Assembly: GCA_030427205.1 (NCBI GenBank)
Contig: JAUHXC010000008.1
Coordinates: 1 to 64,000 of the forward strand
Length of the DNA: 64,000 bases
Direction: 5' to 3'
Origin: a bacterium
GTDB taxonomy: Bacteria; Myxococcota_A; Bradymonadia; UBA7976; UBA1532
The notes below the pieces were generated by a model. That model had not been told where the DNA came from, did not search any database, and saw only the letters and a program-made list of their open reading frames with translations. A program made the translations under genes and the position numbers. Shown here piece after piece: positions 56,826 through 64,000 of this stretch. Within the stretch, counting starts at the first letter, position 1; the number at the start of each line of letters is the position of its first letter.

Positions 56826-59040
56826 ACGTCACCGGCGGGCTCGCTTCGTCCGGACGGCCCGCCGGCCAGACCCGCACCACATGCCGTCCGGGCGCGACGC
56901 TCCACCAATGCTGAGCCGGGGCCTCGCGCGCGGGCCCGTCGTCGATGGCCCAGACCAGAGCGTCGACGCCCGCCGGCACCTCGGCCCGCAGGCGCAGCCG
57001 GGCGTAGCGCTCCGGGGTATCGGCGTCGAGTTGGAAGACGTCGCCGTCACCGGGGAAGCCCACGACCAGCCGGGTCGTCGTCGGCAGCGGCGCCGCGACC
57101 GGCGCGTGCTGCGGCCGGAACCACTCTTCGACCGCGTGGGCGCAGCCCGGGTGATGCGGCGCCCCGCTGTCGGCGCAGAGCCGCCGCCGCACGAGCCCCT
57201 CGGTCGCGAAGGGTCGGCTGCGGCCGTGGCCCACCGCGGCCCGCATCACCCGATGCCAGAGGCGCCCGGCGCCGGTGACCCCGCTGACCCCCTCCATCGG
57301 CCGCCCGTCGAAGTTGCCGACCCACACCGCCACGGTCACGTCGGGGGTGTAGCCGGCGGTCCAGTTGTCGGTGAAATCGGTGCTGGTGCCGGTCTTGGCG
57401 GCCGCCGGGAAAGGCAGCGTCAGGCTGTTGTGGCGCCCGAACGCGGGCACGCGGGCGATCGGATCGGACAAGATGTCGCTGAGCAGCCGGGCGACGAGCG
57501 GCGGCATGATCCGCTCGCCCGCCGAGCGGGGCACATCCCGCCGCCAGCGCACCGGCGACCAGCGGCCGTCGTTGGCCAGCGCGCGATAGGCGTTGGCCAG
57601 CTCGATCAGCTGCACCTCGCCGTTGCCCAGCGAGAGGCCGAGGCCATAGTGCTCGGGGGTGCGCGTGAGGCTGGCGAAGCCCAGGGCGTGCAGGCGGTCG
57701 AGCAGCGCGGCGGGGCCCAGCCGGTGGGCCATCCACACCGCGGGCACGTTATAGCTGTTGGCCAGCGCGGTGCGCAGGCTGACCCAGCCGTGGAAGCGGC
57801 GGTCGTAGTTGCGCGGGCGGTAGTCGCCGAGCCCGGTGGGGAACCACAGCGGCAGGTCGGGCAGGCGGTCGGCGGCGGTGAAGCCGCGCTCGAGCGCCAG
57901 CCCGTAGACGAAGGGCTTGAGCGTCGAGCCGGGCTGACGTCGGCTGACGACCATGTCGACCTGGCCCTCGTCGGGGTCGAAGAAGTCGACGCTGCCGACC
58001 CAGGCGAGGATGTCTCCGCTGGGATTGTCGAGCACGATCGCCGCCGCCTGGCCGACGCGATGATCGGACAAGGCGCGCACCACCTCGCGGGTCAGCCGCT
58101 CGACCTCGAGCTGCAGCGGGGCGTCGATCGTCGTCGGGACGTCGCCCGGCGGCGGGTCCTGAGCGAGCACCCAGCTGGTGAAGTGCGGCGCGACGAACCG
58201 CCGCTGGCGGTCGATCACCCGCACCGGCTGCTCGAGCGCCTCGGCGTGCTCGGCGGCCGAGATGGACCCCGTCTCGCGCATGCGGGCCAGCACGACACGC
58301 CGGCGGCGCTCGGCTCGATCCCCGTCGACGAAGGGGTTGTCCCGGCTCGGCGCGCGCGGCAGCCCGGCGAGAAGCGCCGCTTCACCCAGGCTCAGCGCGC
58401 TGGCCGGCTTGTCGAGGTAGAGCCGCGCGGCGGCCTCGATGCCCACCGCGCCGTGTCCGAACGGCGCGCGGTTGACGTACTGCTCGAGGATCGCCCGCTT
58501 GTCGACGGCCCGTTCGAGGCGCAAGGCCCACAGCGCTTCGACCGCCTTGGCCCACAGGCCGCGCGCGCTGTCCGGCTGGCTCGTCCGGCGGATGAGCTTG
58601 ACCACCTGCTGAGTGAGCGTGCTGCCCCCGGCGACGACCCGGCCGGCGGCGAGGTTGTCGCGCAAGGCCCGGGCGATGCCCCGGGCATCGACGCCGGGAT
58701 GGTTATGGAAGCGATGGTCTTCGATGGCCACGAAGGCCCGCGGCACCCAGGGCGAGATCCGCTCGAGCGGACGCCAGACGCCGCGGCCGTCGCTGTCGCT
58801 GAGGGCCTCGCGCAGCAGCCCGCCGTGGCGATCGACGAGGCGCCGGCTCTCGACCTCGTCGTTGCTCAACCACGCGGCGGGGAAAGGCACCAGCGCCACG
58901 AGCAGCCAGAGCACGAGCCACGGCGCGAGCAGCACGCCGCCGATGAGCAGCAGACGGCGGGGCCAGCGGCGCGCACCGGTCGGCGCCTCAGCGTCAGATG
59001 GATTCGAAGGCGCGGCGGCGGGGCGCGGGTCGGCGGCCAT
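56809..59040 (-). CDS. pbpC: Penicillin-binding protein 1C (transglycosylase/transpeptidase)
   Basis: The 743-residue bifunctional cell-wall enzyme has one membrane helix (LLLIGGVLLAPWLVLWLLVA). The GT51 transglycosylase domain shows AIEDHRFHNHPGVD and VAGGSTLTQQVVKL. The transpeptidase has its serine motif in RQPGSTLKPFVYG, SYN in LANSYNVPAVWM and KTGTS. The C-terminal domain of about 100 residues (LVVGFPGDGDVFQLDADTPE) is the BiPBP_C module of the PbpC subgroup. It polymerises and crosslinks peptidoglycan in the periplasm. ATG 59040 is chosen over an upstream one that would overlap the previous gene's end. Confidence 0.95.
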   Translation of the reverse strand: MAADPRPAAAPSNPSDAEAPTGARRWPRRLLLIGGVLLAPWLVLWLLVALVPFPAAWLSNDEVESRRLVDRHGGLLREALSDSDGRGVWRPLERISPWVPRAFVAIEDHRFHNHPGVDARGIARALRDNLAAGRVVAGGSTLTQQVVKLIRRTSQPDSARGLWAKAVEALWALRLERAVDKRAILEQYVNRAPFGHGAVGIEAAARLYLDKPASALSLGEAALLAGLPRAPSRDNPFVDGDRAERRRRVVLARMRETGSISAAEHAEALEQPVRVIDRQRRFVAPHFTSWVLAQDPPPGDVPTTIDAPLQLEVERLTREVVRALSDHRVGQAAAIVLDNPSGDILAWVGSVDFFDPDEGQVDMVVSRRQPGSTLKPFVYGLALERGFTAADRLPDLPLWFPTGLGDYRPRNYDRRFHGWVSLRTALANSYNVPAVWMAHRLGPAALLDRLHALGFASLTRTPEHYGLGLSLGNGEVQLIELANAYRALANDGRWSPVRWRRDVPRSAGERIMPPLVARLLSDILSDPIARVPAFGRHNSLTLPFPAAAKTGTSTDFTDNWTAGYTPDVTVAVWVGNFDGRPMEGVSGVTGAGRLWHRVMRAAVGHGRSRPFATEGLVRRRLCADSGAPHHPGCAHAVEEWFRPQHAPVAAPLPTTTRLVVGFPGDGDVFQLDADTPERYARLRLRAEVPAGVDALVWAIDDGPAREAPAQHWWSVAPGRHVVRVWPAGRPDEASPPVTFTVLD

Positions 59041-59099
59041 GGGCGGCAGTCTACTCCCCTGCCCCGCTGCAGGCTCCTGGCGCGCGGGCGGCAAGCGGC

Positions 59100-60410
59100 T
59101 CAGAGGCCCTTGCCCCGCGCCTCCATGAGCTTGATGAGCTTGACGTTGGCGCTGTCGGCGGGGGTCAGGGTCACCTTGCGGGTCGAGCCTTTCTTGCCCA
59201 GGGGCAGCAGCTTCGGCTCGCCGACCGGCTCGCGCGGGCCGTAGAAGAACGTGTTCAGGTCAGGGGTCGTGAAGCGATAGCCGTGGCGCGCGTAGGCGGC
59301 GTTGCGCAGCTTCCACAAAGTGAGCAGCGACCACTTCGGGCCCGGGTCGTTGACCCGCAGATCGGCCTCGGTGAGCTCTTCGCCGCCCAGCACCTTGCGC
59401 AGCAGCGGCTCGAAGCTGCCCAACTCGACGCCTTCGCTGATGCCGAACCGGCGGGCCTTCATGCCCTGAAACAGCTCGTGGCCCCGCGCGCACTCGCTCT
59501 CGACCGGCGCGGCGGCCACGTCACAGGCCCCCTCGACGTGGTTGGTCATGCGCTCGAGGTCGGCCACGCTCAGCTTGACCTCGATCGGGTGGCCATAGCT
59601 CGGGTCGAGGGTCATCAGCTCGGCGGTGGGCTTCTCGCCGTAGGCGTAGGTCAGGTAGTGGGTCAGGCAGGCCCAGGTCTGGTTGCGATCGGCCGTCTTC
59701 GCCTTGGGCCACGTCCGCTCGCACTGCTCGACCAGCTCGGCCGCCGGCCGCGGCGCGGGCGCGGCGCCCTTCAGGGTCGACTCGCCGGCCTTCAGCTCGG
59801 CCAGCGAAGCGTCGAGCGTGCGCCCGCAGGCCTTGGCCTTCACCCGGCCGCCGCTGACGTCGAGCGTATCGCCCTCGCCCAGCGCGATCGCGTAGACCAG
59901 CCAGCGCTTCTGGCCGAGGTCGAGCAGCAGCGCGCTGCGGGCGGTCTCTTCGTTCGCGCAGTAGGCGCCCTCTTCGCCCTGAAACTCACCGGTGCGCTCG
60001 TCCACCGTCACCTGGAACAGCCCGTCGCCGAGGGCCTTCGCCACGGGCTCGCCGATGGAGCAGGCCGAGGCCCCGCCGATCCAGCCCATGTCGCGCAGCA
60101 GCGCCGCGCCGCCCTTCGCGTCGGGGATGACGAGGTGGATGGCGATGCCGTTGCGGATGTCGAAGGGCTGGCCGGCGACGCATGTGCCGGGGCACAGCTC
60201 GGCGGTGGCCTGGGCCACGTCTTTCGCCGGCGCGTCGCCTTCGTCGCGGGTGGCGTCGTAGAGCGCCTTGAGATCGGCGAAGTGCTGTACCGGCGCCGGC
60301 CGGCCGAGCTCGATGGCGCACGCCTCGCCGATGGCCGAGAACTCGGCGGCGGCGGGCCCGGCGAGCAGGAGCAACGCGGCGCAGACGCCGAGCGCGGTCG
60401 TCGATTTCAT
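59100..60410 (-). CDS. Secreted YARHG-domain protein
   Basis: The 436-residue protein has a signal peptide (ALGVCAALLLLAGPAAA). Most of it is unfamiliar, with several cysteines (GEACAIELG, ELCPGTCVAG, QCERTWPKA). Near the C-terminus (about residues 370-400) it has LWKLRNAAYARHGYRFTTPD, an exact YARHG motif, which occurs in extracellular and peptidase-associated proteins of many bacteria. The role is unknown; envelope or cell-wall function is suggested by the adjacent pbpC gene 59 bases downstream in the same direction. Confidence 0.87.
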   Translation of the reverse strand: MKSTTALGVCAALLLLAGPAAAEFSAIGEACAIELGRPAPVQHFADLKALYDATRDEGDAPAKDVAQATAELCPGTCVAGQPFDIRNGIAIHLVIPDAKGGAALLRDMGWIGGASACSIGEPVAKALGDGLFQVTVDERTGEFQGEEGAYCANEETARSALLLDLGQKRWLVYAIALGEGDTLDVSGGRVKAKACGRTLDASLAELKAGESTLKGAAPAPRPAAELVEQCERTWPKAKTADRNQTWACLTHYLTYAYGEKPTAELMTLDPSYGHPIEVKLSVADLERMTNHVEGACDVAAAPVESECARGHELFQGMKARRFGISEGVELGSFEPLLRKVLGGEELTEADLRVNDPGPKWSLLTLWKLRNAAYARHGYRFTTPDLNTFFYGPREPVGEPKLLPLGKKGSTRKVTLTPADSANVKLIKLMEARGKGL

Positions 60411-60531
60411 GGGGTCGTCCTCCGTTCCGGGGTCGATGGTGCCGCTCGCGGGGCGGCCCGTCGAGGGTCTTCTCCCGTCTCATGCACCTTCGAAGTCGCA
60501 GGCTTTTTGCGGGGCGCGGCGCCGGCGGGCA

Positions 60532-61716
60532 TCAGACCTGGGGCAGATCGCGGCCGAAGCCGACCGACTCGGCGTACTCGAGCACCCGCAGCAGCGTCGC
60601 GCTGTCGACCGGCGCCGGGTGGATGCCATAGGGATCGAGCAGCGCGCGCGCGGCGGTCGTATCGAAGACCGGGGTGTCGGAGAAATAGGGCTTCACCGCG
60701 GCGGTCAGCCGCCAGAAGCTCTGGTTGGCCCGGGCGAGCACCCGCTGCCGTCGACGCAGCCGGGCGGGGTCGATGCGCGGCTCGCCCCGCGGCGCGGGCC
60801 GCGGGCGCGGGCGCCGGGTCTCGATGCACGGCAGGTAGAGCCGGTAGTAGCCGCTGAGCACCGCCGTCAGGTCGCCGAGGGTCGGCGGCGACGGGTGGGT
60901 CAGGTGGTAGATGCCGCGCACCTCGGGGCCCAGGGTGCCGATGCGGGCCACGGCGGCGGCGACGTAATCGGCGGTCACCAGGTTGATCGGGGCGTCGAGC
61001 GCGCCGGGCACGTCGAGGCCGTCGACGGTCAGGTCGTAGCCCGAGCGCGGGTCGTGGTCGGCGAGCTGGCACAGCAGCGAGACCGCCCGGCAGACGAGGT
61101 AGAAGCCCTGGAAGTGCAGGGCGCGGCCGTCGCCGGCGCCGCCGACGATGATGCTCGGCCGCGCGATGCGCACCGGCAACCCGGCCTCTCCGGCGAGGCG
61201 CACCTGCCGCTCGGCCTCCCACTTCGAGGCCTCGTACGGGTTGTGGAAGTCGGGGCGCTCGTGGAATCGCTCGGCGACCGGCCCGACGAAGCGCCCGCAG
61301 ACGTAGGCGGTGCTGACGTGGGTGAACGGCACGTGGCCCAGCGAGCGGGCGAGCTCGAGCATCGCCAGGGTGCCGCCGATGTTGGTCTCGAAGGGCTCGT
61401 TGTGCCCCTCGACCTCGAACGCCACCCGCGCGGCGCTGTGCACGATGCGATCGACGCCGACGAGCCGCGCCCGGTCGGCGGGCGTGAGGCTGATCCCGCC
61501 GTCGACGAGCTCGCCCTCGACGACCTCGAACGGCAGCCGGGGATCGCGGCCGATGCGGGCCAGGGTGTCGCGGACCCGCAGCTCGGCGCTGCGACCGTCC
61601 CGCCCGCGGGCGAGGCAGATCACCCGGTGGCCGGCATCGAGCAGCTCGCCGAGCACCGTACCGCCGACCTGACCGGTGGCGCCGGTGAGCAAGATGCGAA
61701 GACCGTCGGCTGTCAT
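60532..61716 (-). CDS. NAD(P)-dependent epimerase/thioester-reductase-like SDR
   Basis: The 394-residue cytoplasmic protein starts at ATG 61716. It has an extended SDR fold: ILLTGATGQVGGTVLGELLD binds NAD(P), VDRIVHSAARVAFE and FTHVSTAYVCGRF follow, and the catalytic tyrosine-lysine pair is in NPYEASKWEAE. The pattern is that of the NAD-binding-4 ('male sterility') group, which reduces fatty acyl or carrier-bound thioesters. There is no carrier domain here. The last 120 residues are arginine-rich and unassigned. It is the first gene of the minus-strand run toward pbpC. Confidence 0.87.
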   Translation of the reverse strand: MTADGLRILLTGATGQVGGTVLGELLDAGHRVICLARGRDGRSAELRVRDTLARIGRDPRLPFEVVEGELVDGGISLTPADRARLVGVDRIVHSAARVAFEVEGHNEPFETNIGGTLAMLELARSLGHVPFTHVSTAYVCGRFVGPVAERFHERPDFHNPYEASKWEAERQVRLAGEAGLPVRIARPSIIVGGAGDGRALHFQGFYLVCRAVSLLCQLADHDPRSGYDLTVDGLDVPGALDAPINLVTADYVAAAVARIGTLGPEVRGIYHLTHPSPPTLGDLTAVLSGYYRLYLPCIETRRPRPRPAPRGEPRIDPARLRRRQRVLARANQSFWRLTAAVKPYFSDTPVFDTTAARALLDPYGIHPAPVDSATLLRVLEYAESVGFGRDLPQV

Positions 61717-61836
61717 GACCCCTCTCTGGACGCGCACCTGCCATTCTCGTTGGCCGGGGGTGTCGGACGCAAATTATCTGGCGGGCCGGATGCCGTCGCC
61801 GCCCATGGCGCTCGACCGTGCCAGATGTCCGCGGCG

Positions 61837-61971
61837 GAAATGACGATACAGGTGCGGCGAGTCGAGGTCGTCGAGGCCAAGGCGCGACGACGAAGGCGTG
61901 CCAGGGGCACGTCGAGGAGGAGCAACGCCGGCATCGGCGAGATCGGCCGTCGCAACGGTATTGGCAATTTC
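61837..61971. repeat. Hairpin element, copy C
   Basis: Imperfect outer arms of about 40 bases (61837-61877 and 61931-61971) pair across a core that runs CAAGGCGCGACGACGAAGG, an inner hairpin CGTGCC-AGG-GGCACG, then TCGAGGAGGAGCAACGCCG. It fills most of the 357-base gap between the SDR gene (minus) and the propeller-like gene (plus). The core is almost identical to copy B and matches copy A apart from the inner stem. Confidence 0.75.
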
Positions 61972-62073
61972 GACGAGGGCATCTAGCATCTGGCGGGGCC
62001 CGCCGGCGCGGGCGCCCAACCCCCAGTCGAGGCCCCGGCGACCCCCGATGAACCGACCTGAGAGCCCCGCCCG

Positions 62074-63828
62074 ATGATCCCGCTGCTGGCCCTGACCGTG
62101 GCGCTCGGCGCGCCTGTCGGCGAGCTGATCTGGTGGCGCCCCGACGCGCCGGCCAGCGGCCTGACCGTGGGCGACGGCGGCGTCTGGCGGGGCATCGGCG
62201 TCGGCCGCAGCGAGTGGTGGCCCCTCGACGGCGATCCGCCGAGCCTGATGGCGCGCACGACCCCCTGCCCGTCGGTGCTGGAGGTCCATGATCCGCCGCG
62301 TGCCCGCATCGGCGACATGCGCCTGCCGTGGGGCCCGGTGCTCGCGCGCGGCTGGAGCGAGCGCTGCGCGCTGACGAGCACCGCCGCCGGGCCGCTGGTG
62401 CGCTACAACCGCGGGGTGGTGGCCGGCGTGGTGCCGCGGGAGACCCCGGCCCGGCTCGTGGCGACCGACGCCGACTGCGCGCGGGGGGCGGTCGTCGACG
62501 ACGAGACCCTGCGCATCTTCCCACTGGATGGGGCGCAGCCGGGCGTGCGCGTGCCGCTCGGACGCAGCCCGACCGATATGCGGCTGACCGCCGAGGCGGC
62601 CATCGTGGCCGACCTGGACGGCGCGCTGACGCTCTTCCGCCCCGACGGCACCCGGCTGGCGGACATCGATCCCGGCGCGCCGCTGCACTGCGCGGCCACC
62701 GGGCGCGGTCTGGTCGTCATCGAGACGGTCGAGGCCCGCACCGGCGCCCACGCGATGGCCGACGGCGGGCTGCGCTGGGGCCGCTCGGCGGTGGACGACG
62801 AGCTGGGCGAGGCGTGGCGCGTCGATCCGCCGAGCGCGATCGGCGCGATGGCGGCCGATCCCACCGGGCGGTGGATCGCGGCGATCTTCTCGGGGCAGGT
62901 GCGGATCTGGTCTCCGGCGGAGGGCAGCGTGCGTACGCTGCCGGGCGCCGCGCTCGACGTGGCGTTCGACGACGACGACGGTCGGCGGCTCGCGGTGCGC
63001 GGGCCGGAGGTCGTGACCCTCTGGCGCTTCGACGGCGGCGCGCCGCGCCTCGAGCGACGCATCGCCGCGCCGCTGCTCAGCGCCGCGATCGATCGCCGGG
63101 ACGGCCCGCAGCTCGCGTGGCTGCCCGGCGGTCGCCTTGTCACATTGAGCGACGACGGGCTGGTGCCGGTGCTGGGCATCGGCGGCGCGCCGCTGGCGCT
63201 CGACGCGCCGCGGACCGTGCTGGCGGTCGGCCGCCACCTGCGCGTGATCACCGCGACGGGCAGCCGTCGGGTCGTCGTGGGCAAGAGCCTCGAAGCCGAC
63301 CGCCGCGGCTCCAGACGACGCGGCGCGACCCGCGGCGCGCGGCTCGACTGCGACGGCGCGCCCATCGCCTGGAGCCCAGACGGGTGGCGGCGGCTGCTCG
63401 ACCCGCGCGAGGACGAGGCGCCACCGATTCGGCTGTGCGCCCCCGACGACGGCGCCACCGAGCTGGCGCTTCTCGGGGACGGGGTGCTGGCGACCGCCGT
63501 CGTCCGCCGCCCGGGGCAGCCGCCCACCCGCCGCGAGATCCGGGCCCCGCTGCTGGGCGACGTGCAGGCCGTCGACCTTCAGCCGGGCGGCCGGGTGACC
63601 GCGCTGCTCGACGGCCGGGCCATCGTGCGCTGGCAGCCGGGCGCCACGCCCGACCGGCTCACCTGGGTCGTGGTCGACGGGCGGGATGTCTTCGCCGGCG
63701 GCGGCCGGATCAGCGGGCCCGCCGAGAGCCTGCGCGCGTTGAGCTGGTGGACCGCCGACGGCGTCGTCTCGGCGAGCGAGGCCCCGCGCACGCCGGCGCT
63801 GAGAATGCGCACGGAGGCGCGCCCATGA
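62074..63828 (+). CDS. Secreted beta-propeller-like (WD40-like) protein
   Basis: The 584-residue protein has a weak signal peptide (IPLLALTVALGAPVG). The body is built of short beta segments of the propeller type, such as GAMAADPTGRWIAAIFSGQV with RIWSP, and LDVAFDDDDGRRLAVRGPEV with VTLWRF, although blade boundaries are loose. A basic insertion (RRGSRRRGATRGARLDCDG) lies near residue 415. No enzyme motif is seen. Its stop overlaps the start of the next lipoprotein gene (ATGA), so the two are probably partners. Confidence 0.78.
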   Translation: MIPLLALTVALGAPVGELIWWRPDAPASGLTVGDGGVWRGIGVGRSEWWPLDGDPPSLMARTTPCPSVLEVHDPPRARIGDMRLPWGPVLARGWSERCALTSTAAGPLVRYNRGVVAGVVPRETPARLVATDADCARGAVVDDETLRIFPLDGAQPGVRVPLGRSPTDMRLTAEAAIVADLDGALTLFRPDGTRLADIDPGAPLHCAATGRGLVVIETVEARTGAHAMADGGLRWGRSAVDDELGEAWRVDPPSAIGAMAADPTGRWIAAIFSGQVRIWSPAEGSVRTLPGAALDVAFDDDDGRRLAVRGPEVVTLWRFDGGAPRLERRIAAPLLSAAIDRRDGPQLAWLPGGRLVTLSDDGLVPVLGIGGAPLALDAPRTVLAVGRHLRVITATGSRRVVVGKSLEADRRGSRRRGATRGARLDCDGAPIAWSPDGWRRLLDPREDEAPPIRLCAPDDGATELALLGDGVLATAVVRRPGQPPTRREIRAPLLGDVQAVDLQPGGRVTALLDGRAIVRWQPGATPDRLTWVVVDGRDVFAGGGRISGPAESLRALSWWTADGVVSASEAPRTPALRMRTEARP

Positions 63829-64000
63829 GGCCTGCGGGTCTGTTCGCGTTCGCTCTGCCGGCGCTGGTCCTGATCGCGTCGGCTCTGCTCGCGGCGGGCT
63901 GCGGCGGCTCGGGGCCCAGCGCGCTGGCCAGCCGGGCCCACGAGGACGCGCGGATCGCCGAGCGCATGGTCGAGAGCCGCCCCGGCGCGGCGGCCCGGCG
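63825..64000 (+). CDS. Lipoprotein, N-terminal part only
   Basis: Only 58 codons are visible before the window ends. The product starts with a lipoprotein signal (LVLIASALLAAGC) and a short charged stretch (HEDARIAERMVESRPG). ATG 63825 overlaps the stop of the propeller-like gene, indicating translational coupling. No family can be assigned from this fragment. Confidence 0.75.
   Translation, partial: MRPAGLFAFALPALVLIASALLAAGCGGSGPSALASRAHEDARIAERMVESRPGAAAR

Overview
The window is a very GC-rich bacterial chromosome segment, densely coded, with no rRNA, tRNA, CRISPR array, phage or insertion sequence that I can see. The gene content points to Myxococcota, most plausibly a Bradymonadales-like or myxobacterial lineage. 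The signs are four Ser/Thr protein kinases, thrombospondin type 3 and 'CDDGN' cysteine-rich repeat proteins, lipoproteins, MYXO-CTERM-like tails behind EG and EP dipeptide repeats, a polyhydroxyalkanoate (PHA) locus and good sigma-54 promoter matches. The taxon is inferred from gene content only.

Layout. 1-2508 (minus): two translationally coupled thrombospondin-repeat proteins, the second cut by the window edge. 2675-4197: a decayed patch with a frameshifted gene remnant and a 3'-truncated amidohydrolase. 4279-7604 (minus): outer-membrane-type protein, thermonuclease-like protein, potassium channel and coiled-coil protein, the last three joined by ATGA overlaps. 7686-16465 (minus): dCache-fused kinase, 13-repeat cysteine-rich lipoprotein, DAMP-repeat lipoprotein and MYXO-CTERM-like lipase. 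16561-20779 (minus): PHA locus (phaR, AMP-dependent ligase, class III phaC, small PhaE-like subunit, phasin) with a readable phasin promoter and a candidate PhaR operator. 21054-24501 (minus): two flotillin-type SPFH proteins with NfeD. 24553-26825: pyrophosphatase, MazG-like protein and deoxyhypusine-synthase-like protein.

26991-34314 is a mirrored signalling patch. It holds two kinases fused to formylglycine-enzyme-like domains and two lipoprotein genes that each sit behind a sigma-54 promoter. 34650-39719 (plus) is a peptide-type ABC importer without ATPase genes. Its DppB-like permease carries a WD40-like beta-propeller inserted between its first two membrane segments, which is the most unusual protein in the window. 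39784-46377 (plus) holds a RetSat/CrtI-type oxidoreductase, a zincin-like lipoprotein, a secreted protein and an alpha/beta hydrolase-OsmC fusion. 46378-47410 has no convincing gene. It contains 42-bp tandem repeats and two copies of a hairpin element; a third copy lies at 61837-61971.

47411-64000: a methyltransferase, a small lipoprotein, an SPFH/vault-shoulder-like coiled-coil protein, a sigma-54-driven di-heme peroxidase lipoprotein, DUF2835 coupled to a zinc-ribbon kinase, a DUF2330 protein, penicillin-binding protein 1C, a YARHG protein, an NAD-dependent epimerase/reductase, a propeller-like secreted protein and the start of a lipoprotein. The general theme is cell-envelope sensing and surface display: kinases, lipoproteins, SPFH scaffolds and sorting-signal proteins outnumber metabolic genes.
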